From positions 1 to 64,000 of the forward strand of contig CAILKP010000061.1 in NCBI GenBank assembly GCA_903834785.1: 64,000 bases of DNA. The letters run 5' to 3'. Position 1 is the first letter of the stretch. Each line of letters starts with the position of its first letter. Made by a program: the position numbers and the translations under genes. The notes under the pieces are model-generated. The model did not search any database. It saw nothing but the letters and a program-made list of their open reading frames with translations, and was not told the origin of the DNA. This stretch comes from an uncultured bacterium. GTDB taxonomy: Bacteria > Planctomycetota > Phycisphaerae > Phycisphaerales > UBA1924. Shown here in pieces: positions 35,849 to 44,981 of the stretch.

Positions 35849-36262
35849 TCAGGCTGCGCGTCGAATGGGCTGTGCAAGGAAATCGGTGATCTTCGAGATG
35901 TCGTCCTGGCTGATCAGCGTCTCGACCTCGGCCAGGAACATGCTCACCCCGGTCCCGCGAAACGCCGACTCAACATCGCACTTTCCGGTACGGAAAGTCT
36001 GGTAGTTCACACGGGTGTTGATCGCGATCCACCGGCTCTTGAGCTCTATGTAGTTGATCGCCAGCGTCTGCTCGATCTGCTCGCCGTCGTCAATCTCGCG
36101 GCAGAGCGAGACCAGTTCGTCACGCAGGTGCAGGACGAACGCCACCGTCTTGTCGATCAGGTCCTGCGGCGCGTTCTCCCACGCCGCCAGGGCCTCGCGA
36201 AGCTGAACCTCAAACGCAGGGTTGTTCAGCTGCTTCTCGACGGCCTGAATCTCGATGGCCAT
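35849..36262 (-). CDS. Small helical protein at the head of the pyp operon, unknown
   Basis: A 137-residue protein beginning 'MAIEIQAVEKQL', almost entirely alpha-helical with an amphipathic core ('DKTVAFVLHLRDELVSLCRE'). No known domain recognised. AAGGA lies eight bases before the ATG at 36262. An in-frame ATG at 36382 has an even better GGAGG site and would add a 40-residue Arg-rich N-terminus, so the start is open. First gene of the minus-strand group ending in pyp and the CoA ligase; divergent from the CheA-like gene. Confidence 0.6.
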   Translation of the reverse strand: MAIEIQAVEKQLNNPAFEVQLREALAAWENAPQDLIDKTVAFVLHLRDELVSLCREIDDGEQIEQTLAINYIELKSRWIAINTRVNYQTFRTGKCDVESAFRGTGVSMFLAEVETLISQDDISKITDFLAQPIRRAA

Positions 36263-36563
36263 AGCGCGGTTCCTTGATCGCAGACTTCTGCGCGTTCTGT
36301 TGGTGTGGGGCATACGCCCGGGGCGTCCAGTGGTCTGGGTCCCAAACGCTCCATTGGCATCGGCCCGCCGATCGACCGACATGAGCGACCACCTCCGTGA
36401 ACTAAGAATTTTCACATAGACCGACTTCCGAACTCCCCTTAATCTACCCCCTCCGGCTGTCGATACTCCATTCCTGTACCACTGCCCGGTCGCGGCGTCT
36501 TTCTCTCCGCGCCCCCGCACACACTTGTCAGACCAGACCACCCCTCCGGACGAGGCACGCGCC
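36263..36563. other. Divergent control region between the pyp operon and the CheA-like gene
   Basis: About 300 bases holding both divergent promoters. An AT-rich segment at 36400-36445 is the likeliest promoter site. On the minus strand TTAAGG and TATGTG occur 18 bases apart there, a weak match. A GGAGG plus ATG at 36382 on the minus strand could extend the first pyp-operon gene. Confidence 0.4.
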
Positions 36564-39500
36564 GTGAGCATCTCCGACCAGAGCCACATCCTCAGCTTCG
36601 TCAGCGACGCCCACGCGCGACTCGATGCCGCTACCACACCCCAGCCCGATCAGCCCGGCGCTTCAGCGCGCTCGCTCCGCGCCGCACTTCCGCCGCTGAT
36701 CACCGTCGCGCAGACCATCTGGCTACCGGGGCTCATTGACTCACTGAACACCGCACAGGCCGCCCTCGATGCACTCAGACGTCAGTCGCTCGATGCCGAT
36801 CCCCTCGCCGATGCGTTCGCTACCGAGATCAGATCCGGCCTCGACCAGACACTCGATCTGATCGCCGCAGGCAACCTGGCCGCCGCGATCCCTGAAACAC
36901 TCAGCAACGAACTGCGAGACCTCGTCCGCGCCGCAGGCGGATTCCTGCCTCCGTCTGTCGCCTCACGCCCCGCACCAGTGAAACGGTTCACCGCCGAGGA
37001 TATGGTCCCCAAACCCGTCGAGCCGCCGGCCGACCTCGCCATGCCGGAGGTCGATCCTGCGGCTCAGACCACTGACGCACCCGACATCCAGAACGTGCAG
37101 GGCGACACGACGGCAGCCGACGTTCCGGGATCCGCCCAAGAGCCGGCAGCGGCCGAGCCCGCGCCCCTGAGTTGGGAAGTCCACCCCGAGGAGTACTTCG
37201 CTGAGGCCGACGCACTCCCGGCAGAGGTTATCGAGACTCCCGAAAGCATCGAACGAGCTGCCCCAGCAGCTACCACCGACGCGACCATCATCGCCAGCGA
37301 TGACGCGATTGAACCATCACCAGACATCAGCGCGGCATCACCACTGGCACAGTCTGACTTAGTCCCGCTTCCGGATGTCGCGGATACTCAGAGCCAGAGT
37401 AGTCCCCTCAGCGGCTCCATTGAAACCACGACGCCCTGGGCGGAAACATCTCCCATCGAAGTCGAACCCACCGGCTCCTTCGAAGCACAGACCTCTCCCG
37501 TTCCGGATGCTGCCTCCCCATCCTCCGCCGATTCTGCAGCACCGACCGGTCTGGATGCCCTCGCAGACCTGCATGACAAAGTCGGCCATCTCCTGGAAGA
37601 GTTCGCGGCGACCCACGCCGCATCAGCTGTCGAGCCATCCCCTGAGACTGACCTGATCTCCACGTCCGGTTGGAGCGAGTCCGCCGCGGGACAGCCCGCC
37701 GCAATGGACATCGCTGCAGCGACGCCAGACGAGTCCATCCCGCCCGCGTCTCAAACCGCGGCGGAAGCCCCCGCCAGCCTCCTGGCTTTCGGAGATCTGC
37801 ACGACAAGATCGGCCGGTTGCTGGCCGAGTTCGCGGCAACGCACCCAGTGCCAACCCTTCCACCGGAAGAGGATACCGACCTTGCCAGCGCAGGTGAGGC
37901 CGCCGAGTCCAGAGGGGACGCACCTGAATCTTCCGAGGCTCCTGCCGAGTCTGACGGCCAGAAACGTCTGGCTGCCCTCGGCGAACTCCACGAACAGGTC
38001 GGTCAGCTTCTCGCCGAGTTCGCGGCAACCCATCCCGCGGCCCCGGCGGCAGCCCAGGCAGAGTCCGTCACCACCGCCCCGGTCTCCGCGGCGATCCCCC
38101 GTGCCGAAGGTGCGAGCGACCCATGGGACATCGGTACGGAGCCCGCCGCCGAACCAGTCGCCAGTATTCCCACCGCTGAACCCGAGAGTGATCCTTGGGA
38201 TGTCGGGCCCGAACCCACGTTCGCCCCGACCACCAGCGCACCTGCTGCTGACGTCTCGAACAACCCCGTCGATACCTACGCCGAGCCCACCCCCCGCGCC
38301 GACACTTCCGCGCCGATCGCCGAGCCCGCAAGCGTTGACGAGGCGGACCTGGCCTCCATTCTCGGCTCGCTGGAGACCATCGACTCCGGCACAGACGAAC
38401 CGGAAGCTGTCGCCTCTGAGATGGCAGTCCCCGGCGATGCAGCCGGTGCAGCGGCCGAACCGCCCGTCGATGCCGACACGCCCCCCGGCCTGGCCGAGCT
38501 CGGCGAACTCCAGAGCAAGATCAGCCAGTTGCTGGCCAGCTTCCCGGCCACACTCGACGAGGCCGCCCCAGCCACAACCCAGCCCGAACCCGCCGCCGAG
38601 GTGCCCGCAGCCGCCAGCACGCCTGCTCCACTAGCCTGCCCTTCCGAGCCCGAGCCAGCCGCTCAGCCCGAGCTGCCAATCCATCCGGAGCCCGAGACCG
38701 CCGCGGCAGACGCTCTCGATGAAGCCGCCGTCGACGGGGTACGCACCGCGACAGACCTGACGCCGCCATCCGAGAGTCCGGACGATCCCGGTTTCGCCGG
38801 CCCTGCCGAGCTCACACCCGAGCAGATGGCCGCGATGATGAACGACATGGGCGACCCCGGCCTTGGCGGAGCCAGTGAGTTTGTCGCCTCCGAATGGGGA
38901 TCCTTCCCGGTTCAGATCACCCCGGAGCAAGTCGAGAATCTGCAGTTCATGGTCGCCGATGCCAAGGCCGGCATCGAGCAGATGGCCACGAACATCACCA
39001 ACCTCGCCCACTTCGGAACCCGCGATGAGGCCTGCACCTCGCTGGCTGAGACCACCGCATCCATTCAGAAGATCTGTAACTCCTTCGAGTTCGCATCCCT
39101 GCGGAGCCTCAGCACGCTCATGCACGATGTGGCCACCTCAGCGGCCACAGTGTCCGACGCACTGATGCCCGAACTGCTCGTTCGCGCCAGCGGCATCCAC
39201 AGCCTCATCGAGCAGCACGTCCGCGGCCTGGAATGCGGCATGGAGATGCGATGGCCCCTGGCCACCCTCGTCCATCGCACCAAACGCCTACTGGCCGGCC
39301 TCAACGTCCATCCGCTCATCCGCGGCTGGCACAAGGGCGACGTCTTCTCGCTGCTCGAACTTGACGGCGTTTCCGAAGGTGCCGAGCCCCCACCGAAACC
39401 CGAGAACGAAGACGACTTCGTCGAGACAGGCGTCATTGCCGCCACCCCGACGCCGGCCATGCCCACCCAGGCCGAGGCCGCAGCCGCGGCATCCGCCCCC

Positions 39501-40787
39501 GGAGCCAAGAAGTCTGACGCCGAGTCCATCATCCGCGTCAACGCCAGCACCATCGACGGCATGCTCGAGCTGATCAGCCAGCTCGTGCTCAGCAAGAACC
39601 GCGTTTTCAATCTCAGCCGGGTGCTGCGCCTCCCGGGCGACCAGAACGCTCGCCTCGATGAACTCGCCACCGCCGCCGACGAACTGGCCATGCTCACGGC
39701 CAACCTGCAGCTGACCATGATGCAGGCCCGGATGCAGCCGACCAGCAAGCTCTTTGAGCGCTACGACCGCGTGGTGCGCGACCTGGCCGGTCTGGCCGAC
39801 AAAAAGGTCAATCTCGTCACCGGCGGCCAGAACGCCATGATCGACAAGAATATGTTCGACGGGCTCGGCGAGGCCCTCGCACAGCTGCTCCGATCCATCG
39901 TCACCAAACAGGTCAGGAAGGCCGACCAGCGAACCGCCGAGGGACGCCCGGAGACCGCCACCATTACGCTCGATGCCCAGAGCCAGGGCTCCCAGATCAT
40001 CATCAGCATCGAACACGACGGTGATGCGCCAGACCGCGCTGCCATCGCGTCGGTCGCTATCGAAAAGGGCCTGCAGACCGCCGAAGGCCTCGACACGCTC
40101 AGCGACAACGACCTCTTCCTGCTGCCCTTCGAACTCGACTACGGTGACACTCAGCTTTCCAGCGTGGGCCAGAACATCCAGAAGCTCGGCGGCACGATCA
40201 CCATCCGCGTGACGGATGCCGGCCTGACTCGCATTGAAATCGCCCTGCCACTCTCGGTGGCCATCGTCGCGGCAATCCTCGTCGGCATCGGCACCGAAAG
40301 CTACGCCATCCCGCTCCAGAGCGTCGAGGAGATCATCCGCGTCAGCGACTTCCAGTGCTCGATGATCAACAACCGCCCGGTCATCCGCCTTCGCGAAGAT
40401 GTTCTGGACATCGTCGAGGCCTCGTCGATCGTCGGATCGGTGCCGGCGGCTGAATCTCAGGCCCCCGCCGCCGATTCGACGCATCCGAACGACGGTGCCC
40501 CCGTAGGCCACGACACCACGCATGCCGCTTCTCAAGCGACAGCGACGGCCACGGCTACCGCAACCGCTGAGGCACCCGGCCGCGGCGAGTTCGGCGTTCT
40601 CCTGTCCTCCGGTGTCAGCCGCGCCGTCCTCACCGTTGATCGCATCATCGGTAAGCAGGAAATCGTCATCAAGAAGCTCACCGGCTCACTGGCACACAAC
40701 CGCCACTTCGCCGGTGCCACCATCCGCAACGATGGCGGCATCTCGCTGATCTTCGAGGTCGCCGAACTGCTCCGAATCAACCGCTGA
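36564..40787 (+). CDS. Giant CheA-like protein with degenerate kinase
   Basis: A 1,407-residue protein (GTG at 36564, GAGG upstream; a TTG at 36525 is the alternative). Layout: helical N-terminus to about 130; long Ala/Pro/Glu/Ser-rich linker carrying four copies of a ~22-residue helix (330-664); an HPt-like helical domain near 785-900; CheA dimerisation region from 987 ('ESIIRVNASTIDGMLELISQ'); an ATPase-like domain to about 1225; and a CheW-like domain with a Thr/Ala-rich insertion at the C-terminus. The HPt position of the phosphorylated His appears to be Ala832, the N-box reads 'QLLRSIVTKQV' without Asn and His, and the second glycine box is absent. It is therefore probably a scaffold rather than a kinase. 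Confidence 0.8.
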   Translation: MSISDQSHILSFVSDAHARLDAATTPQPDQPGASARSLRAALPPLITVAQTIWLPGLIDSLNTAQAALDALRRQSLDADPLADAFATEIRSGLDQTLDLIAAGNLAAAIPETLSNELRDLVRAAGGFLPPSVASRPAPVKRFTAEDMVPKPVEPPADLAMPEVDPAAQTTDAPDIQNVQGDTTAADVPGSAQEPAAAEPAPLSWEVHPEEYFAEADALPAEVIETPESIERAAPAATTDATIIASDDAIEPSPDISAASPLAQSDLVPLPDVADTQSQSSPLSGSIETTTPWAETSPIEVEPTGSFEAQTSPVPDAASPSSADSAAPTGLDALADLHDKVGHLLEEFAATHAASAVEPSPETDLISTSGWSESAAGQPAAMDIAAATPDESIPPASQTAAEAPASLLAFGDLHDKIGRLLAEFAATHPVPTLPPEEDTDLASAGEAAESRGDAPESSEAPAESDGQKRLAALGELHEQVGQLLAEFAATHPAAPAAAQAESVTTAPVSAAIPRAEGASDPWDIGTEPAAEPVASIPTAEPESDPWDVGPEPTFAPTTSAPAADVSNNPVDTYAEPTPRADTSAPIAEPASVDEADLASILGSLETIDSGTDEPEAVASEMAVPGDAAGAAAEPPVDADTPPGLAELGELQSKISQLLASFPATLDEAAPATTQPEPAAEVPAAASTPAPLACPSEPEPAAQPELPIHPEPETAAADALDEAAVDGVRTATDLTPPSESPDDPGFAGPAELTPEQMAAMMNDMGDPGLGGASEFVASEWGSFPVQITPEQVENLQFMVADAKAGIEQMATNITNLAHFGTRDEACTSLAETTASIQKICNSFEFASLRSLSTLMHDVATSAATVSDALMPELLVRASGIHSLIEQHVRGLECGMEMRWPLATLVHRTKRLLAGLNVHPLIRGWHKGDVFSLLELDGVSEGAEPPPKPENEDDFVETGVIAATPTPAMPTQAEAAAAASAPGAKKSDAESIIRVNASTIDGMLELISQLVLSKNRVFNLSRVLRLPGDQNARLDELATAADELAMLTANLQLTMMQARMQPTSKLFERYDRVVRDLAGLADKKVNLVTGGQNAMIDKNMFDGLGEALAQLLRSIVTKQVRKADQRTAEGRPETATITLDAQSQGSQIIISIEHDGDAPDRAAIASVAIEKGLQTAEGLDTLSDNDLFLLPFELDYGDTQLSSVGQNIQKLGGTITIRVTDAGLTRIEIALPLSVAIVAAILVGIGTESYAIPLQSVEEIIRVSDFQCSMINNRPVIRLREDVLDIVEASSIVGSVPAAESQAPAADSTHPNDGAPVGHDTTHAASQATATATATATAEAPGRGEFGVLLSSGVSRAVLTVDRIIGKQEIVIKKLTGSLAHNRHFAGATIRNDGGISLIFEVAELLRINR
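37551..38555 (+). repeat. Four copies of a 22-residue helical repeat inside the CheA-like gene
   Basis: Copies start at 37551, 37782, 37968 and 38490. Each encodes a version of 'LGELHxKVGQLLAEFAATH'. They are spaced by variable Ala/Pro/Glu-rich linkers of 55-153 residues, so this is a dispersed motif repeat, not a simple tandem array. Confidence 0.85.
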
Positions 40788-40847
40788 GCCTGGCCTGTCT
40801 CGCCGCTGCCGCTGGTAGTTTGACCACTTGGCACGTCAGCAGGTTCG

Positions 40848-41609
40848 CTACTTGCCCACACTCGCCGCCGCGACCAGGCCGTACAGCGTCAGCCCAAGCT
40901 GTACCACTGCGGCAACGCCAAAGTGCATCAGGGCCACCCGTCCGCCGATCGCCGGCTTCTTTCCAAACAGCACGCACGCCGTGGCCACATACGCCGCCGA
41001 AGCGAGCAGGAAGCTCAGCACCCCGGAGAATCCTCCCGCACCCAGCGGGATGAACAGCACGGCGAGAAACACACCTACGCACGCGGCCATCCGCCCGACC
41101 GCCAGTTCCAGGTCGCCCACCCGGTGGTCGATCCACAGCGCCGCCAGATACAGCCCACCAAGCCCGGTCAGCGTGTGAATCCCCAGCGAAAGCAGGATCA
41201 GCAGCCCCTTGGCCGGCCGCACCCACCAGGCGACATCACCTTTCAGAAAGATCGCCGCCATCAGCGCCCCACTGAAGGTCAGGATGGCCGCCGCCCACAA
41301 CATCACCCGCACCGCCGAACGCGTTGCGCCTTCCGACTCTTCCGGCCCCCGATCACACAACGCCGGCCGCGTGTCAGCTGGCTCCGCCTCCGCCTTCTTG
41401 GCCACACCAGGGATGCCGCCCGCCGCGGTCTGCCCCGTCCGCAGGTCCAGCCCGCAGTGCGTGCACACAACCGAGGATGCCCCCATCGCCTTCCCGCACC
41501 GCGCACAGAAATCACCCGCCCCAGCCACCGCCGCCGCATCCACGAGCGGCGCAGGCTTGCCCCCGCGCTTGTCCTCCGGCTGCTCGATCACCTCGTACGT
41601 CTCGTCCAT
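40848..41609 (-). CDS. Zinc-ribbon membrane protein
   Basis: A 253-residue protein with a CxxC-CxxC zinc ribbon near residues 34-54 ('CARCGKAM', 'CTHCGLDL'), a charged linker and about five hydrophobic helices in the C-terminal two thirds. TTGGAGTGAG precedes the ATG at 41609. This layout is common in planctomycetes; function unknown. Convergent with the CheA-like gene. Confidence 0.7.
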   Translation of the reverse strand: MDETYEVIEQPEDKRGGKPAPLVDAAAVAGAGDFCARCGKAMGASSVVCTHCGLDLRTGQTAAGGIPGVAKKAEAEPADTRPALCDRGPEESEGATRSAVRVMLWAAAILTFSGALMAAIFLKGDVAWWVRPAKGLLILLSLGIHTLTGLGGLYLAALWIDHRVGDLELAVGRMAACVGVFLAVLFIPLGAGGFSGVLSFLLASAAYVATACVLFGKKPAIGGRVALMHFGVAAVVQLGLTLYGLVAAASVGK

Positions 41610-41682
41610 CGATTGCTCACTCCAAGGTGTCCACAGTCCCCACGCTCAGTTCCAGCTTCCACCGCGACCAATCCGCCTTCCG

Positions 41683-41720
41683 TTTGGCTCTTTGGCAATT
41701 TGGCCCTTTGGCCATTTGGC
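41683..41720. repeat. 8-bp tandem repeat (TTTGGCNN)
   Basis: About five units of TTTGGC plus two variable bases, directly after the phosphoglycerate mutase stop. Same unit type as at 56707-56746 and 59357-59477. Confidence 0.75.
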
Positions 41721-41725
41721 GTCCC

Positions 41726-43021
41726 CTACCTCCCCGCCCCCCCACTCTTCAAAAAGTACTCCATCAACTCATGGCCATGGGCGATGTGCAGGTCGCTGTC
41801 CGCAGCGTTCCGCTCGCTGTACGCGTCGATCACAACGCTCCGCACCCACGCGCCGGCCATGGCAAACGGCACCGGGGTCGCGTCATGCTTCCGCGTGCTG
41901 CACAGCGTGTAGTGGTCCGGCAGAATCAGCAGTCGCCATCCCTGCGCCCGTCCGTCCTTCTCCGGATCACCGAACGTCCGCAGCTTGGCCAGCACCGGCC
42001 CCACCACCAGCTCGTCGATCGCCTCGATTGATGCCAGCTTGGTCTTCCAGTCACCCTGGTGACTCATCTCATCGGGAGCTTCAACGTGGCAGCACACAAC
42101 GTCAAAGCGATCAATCGCCTCGATCGTCGCCCTTGCCTGTGCCGCGTAGTCGTTGTCGTGATAACTCGTGACACCAGGCACATCCAGCTTCTCCCAGCCC
42201 ATCAGCTTGGCGATCCCGCTGAGCAGATCCACCGCTGTCGTCATCGCACCGGTCAGCCCGTGCTGGTCGGCAAACTTCGGCAACTGCGGCTTGACCCCCT
42301 GTCCCCAGATCCAGGCCATGTTCGCTGGCCGCTTGCCCGCCGCCCGCCGCGCCGCGTTCACCGGGTGCGCCGGCAGCACCTCCGCCGAGAGTGCCATCAG
42401 CCGCCGCAGCCGCTCCGCCCCCTCGTGCGCCTCGGCGCTCGCCCCGCTGGCCACGTTTGGCAAAGCACCTTCCCACGGCTGCCCCGGAATCTCGTGCGGC
42501 GGCGTCGTCACCACGCCGCCATACCCCAGCCCGCTTCGGTCAACAAGGATCGACCTGTAGCTCACCCCGTGCTGCAGCGTCAGCTGCGCAGTCAGTTCCG
42601 GCTCCGCCCGTTTCCAGTGCTCCGCCAGTGCCCCCACCAGTTCCGCCGCCTCCGCATCGCTGATCGCGCCAGCCGAGTGATCGAGCATCTGCCCGTCCTC
42701 GGTCGTGTCCATCTCCCCCACCGTCACCAGGTTGAGCCGGAAGATCCAGTCCCGCTCCCCCATCGGCACGCCGATCGCCGCCGCCTCCAGCGGTGCCCGA
42801 CCGGTGTGATACTTCTTCGGGTCGTTGCCCAACAGGCACATCGTGCACACGTCCGAGCCAGCCGCAAACCCTTCCGGCGTCGTCCTGGCCGTGCCTTGCC
42901 GTCCGGTCATTGCCACCTCGTCCATGTGCGGCGTGTTTGCCGCCTCCAGCGGCGTGCGATTGCCAAGCTCCGCGATCGGCAGGTCCGCCGCCCCATCAGC
43001 AATGATGATCACGTACTTCAT
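41726..43021 (-). CDS. apgM: Cofactor-independent phosphoglycerate mutase, ApgM type
   Basis: Interconverts 3- and 2-phosphoglycerate in glycolysis/gluconeogenesis without 2,3-bisphosphoglycerate. The alkaline-phosphatase-fold metal site starts at 'IIIADGAADLP', and the catalytic Ser is in 'AAGSDVCTMCLLGNDP'. Later metal ligands appear around 'CCHVEAPDEMSHQGD' and 'LILPDHYT'. At 431 residues it matches the archaeal-type ApgM family rather than the longer GpmI. The final codons abut an 8-bp tandem repeat. Confidence 0.92.
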   Translation of the reverse strand: MKYVIIIADGAADLPIAELGNRTPLEAANTPHMDEVAMTGRQGTARTTPEGFAAGSDVCTMCLLGNDPKKYHTGRAPLEAAAIGVPMGERDWIFRLNLVTVGEMDTTEDGQMLDHSAGAISDAEAAELVGALAEHWKRAEPELTAQLTLQHGVSYRSILVDRSGLGYGGVVTTPPHEIPGQPWEGALPNVASGASAEAHEGAERLRRLMALSAEVLPAHPVNAARRAAGKRPANMAWIWGQGVKPQLPKFADQHGLTGAMTTAVDLLSGIAKLMGWEKLDVPGVTSYHDNDYAAQARATIEAIDRFDVVCCHVEAPDEMSHQGDWKTKLASIEAIDELVVGPVLAKLRTFGDPEKDGRAQGWRLLILPDHYTLCSTRKHDATPVPFAMAGAWVRSVVIDAYSERNAADSDLHIAHGHELMEYFLKSGGAGR

Positions 43022-43091
43022 GTCTTCCGTCCGTTCTTCCAGTCATGCGTGCCGAATCTGCCCGCTCCCGGCCTCGCTCAGCACGCTCGGT

Positions 43092-43751
43092 TCAACCCGC
43101 ACCAAACAACTTCAGCGCCGCCGCCTGAATGAAGTCCATGGCGCGGAACGCGGCCGGAAACACGATGTCCCCGCCGAACACGAACACGAGCACCAGCGTG
43201 ACCATGCTCACCATCGCCCCCGTCGGCGATGCATAGAACCTCGCCAGCGGAGGCACGAACACGCCCAGGATCCGCCCGCCATCGAGCGGGAACAGCGGCA
43301 GCATGTTGAGGATCGCCAGAACCATGTTCAGAATCGCCCCGATGCCAAAGAACATGGCCACCTTGTCTGATGCCGCTCCTTGGCCCTTCGTCGCCGCCGC
43401 GTAGGCGACGATCACAACGATGCTCAGCACCGACAGCCCGAGATTCGTCAGCGGCCCCGCCGCCGTCACCAGCACCTCGTCGTACCAGCGGCGCATCCGC
43501 GTCGGATCAATTGGCATCCGGCCCCAGGTCACCCCCAGCAGCGCCATCATCAGCACCCCGCTCATCCCCATGTGCACCACCGGGTTCCATGTCAGGTGCC
43601 CCAGCTCCATCGGAGTCCGATCCCCGCACCGCACCGCCGTCCACCCGTGGGCCAGTTCATGCAGCACCACGCTGAAGATCGCCCAGAACACCCACGTCGC
43701 CAGCATCGCAGGCCCGCCGACGTTCAGCAGATTCATAAACCACAGGTTCAT
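43092..43751 (-). CDS. M50-family membrane metalloprotease (site-2 protease like)
   Basis: Intramembrane zinc protease with 'VVLHELAHGW' (HExxH) in the first helix and 'NMLPLFPLDGGRI' as the second zinc-site motif. Five to six hydrophobic helices, 219 residues, no PDZ domain. Start at 43751 (GGAG six bases upstream) chosen over a longer frame. Substrate unknown. Confidence 0.86.
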   Translation of the reverse strand: MNLWFMNLLNVGGPAMLATWVFWAIFSVVLHELAHGWTAVRCGDRTPMELGHLTWNPVVHMGMSGVLMMALLGVTWGRMPIDPTRMRRWYDEVLVTAAGPLTNLGLSVLSIVVIVAYAAATKGQGAASDKVAMFFGIGAILNMVLAILNMLPLFPLDGGRILGVFVPPLARFYASPTGAMVSMVTLVLVFVFGGDIVFPAAFRAMDFIQAAALKLFGAG

Positions 43752-43816
43752 AGCAGACTCCGTTCCGCACACCGGCGGTCACACTTCCGCCTCGGCCATT
43801 CGATCCTGCTGTATCG

Positions 43817-43847
43817 TAAAACGCCCCGGCCACTGGGGCCGGGGCGT
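43817..43847 (-). terminator. Intrinsic terminator after rplT
   Basis: An 11-base-pair perfect stem (43821-43831 with 43837-43847), 5-base loop, followed by TTTTA on the minus strand. It lies about 60 bases after the rplT stop. CTTTGATCTTTT on the other side could give weak bidirectional function. Confidence 0.75.
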
Positions 43848-43904
43848 CTTTGATCTTTTCACACTACACGCCGGCAGCATTCAGCCACCTGGTGTTCAAC
43901 CCAT

Positions 43905-44288
43905 TCAGGCGGCCTTGGCGGGCTTGGCGTGGGCCTTGACGGCGTCCACGGCCTGCTTGCAGATCGCGTCGAACGTAGCCGGGTGCGAAATCGCCAGTTC
44001 CGAGAGCATCTTGCGGTTCAGAAGGATGCCGGCCAGCTTGCAGCCGTTCATGAAGATGCTGTAGCGGGTGCCACGCATCTTGCACGCCGCCGTCAGACGG
44101 GTGATCCACAGGGCACGCATCTCGCGCTTGCGGTTGCGGCGGTCGCGGTAGGCGTACACGCCAGCGGTACGCACGGCGATCTTCGCCTGAGCCCGCTTGT
44201 TCTTCGCCGGGCCGAAGTACCCCTTTGCTTCCTTGAACAGTCGTTCACGACGCTGTGTACGAGACGCACCTTTACGAACGCGTGGCAT
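43905..44288 (-). CDS. rplT: 50S ribosomal protein L20
   Basis: Early-assembly protein of the large subunit that binds 23S rRNA. Sequence starts 'MPRVRKGASRTQRRERLF' with 'AKGYFGPAKNK' and 'RALWITRLTAACK', all diagnostic. 127 residues, slightly longer than usual by an Ala/Lys tail. Follows rpmI by 168 bases. Confidence 0.96.
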   Translation of the reverse strand: MPRVRKGASRTQRRERLFKEAKGYFGPAKNKRAQAKIAVRTAGVYAYRDRRNRKREMRALWITRLTAACKMRGTRYSIFMNGCKLAGILLNRKMLSELAISHPATFDAICKQAVDAVKAHAKPAKAA

Positions 44289-44456
44289 GTGCCAACTCCA
44301 ACTCAGTCGCCCGATGTTTCGGAGCGGGCTCTGTCGCCGGTACGCCCGGTGCAGTCAGCCCGACTTGGTTCCCGTCGGACGAGGACAAACGAATGACAAA
44401 CCCCACACCGCCCCGCTGCCCGGTGCTCAGCAAAACGCCACGCACCGGCCAGTGAT

Positions 44457-44762
44457 TCAGGCCTTCTTGCCAGCAACAGCCGCGGCAGCAGCGGCGCGGG
44501 CCGCCTTCTTCTCAGCTGGCGTCGGGCTCTTGCGGAACGCGGCGCGGGGCTGATCCTTACCACGCAGGCGGCGGAACAGCAGCGTCTCAAGGCCCTTGGT
44601 CTGGCTGGACCAGAGGTACCGATCCTTGCGGAGCCGACGCAGGCGCTTGCCCGACTTGTTGCTCTTCAAGTGCTTGCTGTTGGCGCTCTTGTGCTTGACC
44701 ATCCCGGTCGCGGTGAAACGCATCCGCTTCTGGATGCCTTTATGCGGCTTGTTCGTGCTCAT
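44457..44762 (-). CDS. rpmI: 50S ribosomal protein L35 with C-terminal extension
   Basis: Small large-subunit protein. Begins 'MSTNKPHKGIQKRMRFT' with 'HLKSNKSGKRLRRLRK', matching L35. Normal length is about 65 residues; this one has 101, the extra part being 'SPTPAEKKAARAAAAAAV'-type Ala/Lys sequence. GGAG lies nine bases before the ATG at 44762. infC, the usual upstream partner, is not present here. Confidence 0.93.
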   Translation of the reverse strand: MSTNKPHKGIQKRMRFTATGMVKHKSANSKHLKSNKSGKRLRRLRKDRYLWSSQTKGLETLLFRRLRGKDQPRAAFRKSPTPAEKKAARAAAAAAVAGKKA

Positions 44763-44981
44763 ACGCAATCGCTCCAAACCTCGGCCGACGTGTTCACCTT
44801 CGACGCCAAATGGACGCCGAGGCACGTTCCGAGCAGGGTCGAGATCATACCGGCCTCAACTCCCCCAGTCCACTCCAAAATCCCTCTCCCACCCCCGCCG
44901 CCCGTACCCACGAAGCACCGTTCAGCCCCCGGGAGCCCGCTCGCCCGCTCGCTGCTTCGTCAAAAGGTCCAATAACTTGAA

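Noticed and set aside
39288-40535. Long minus-strand open frame opposite the CheA-like gene
   Set aside because: Antisense shadow of a clearly recognisable CheA-type coding region, no ribosome-binding site or domain.
28129-40787. Gas-vesicle genes next to pyp, as in Rhodobacter
   Set aside because: None of the encoded proteins resembles GvpA, GvpN or other gas-vesicle proteins.
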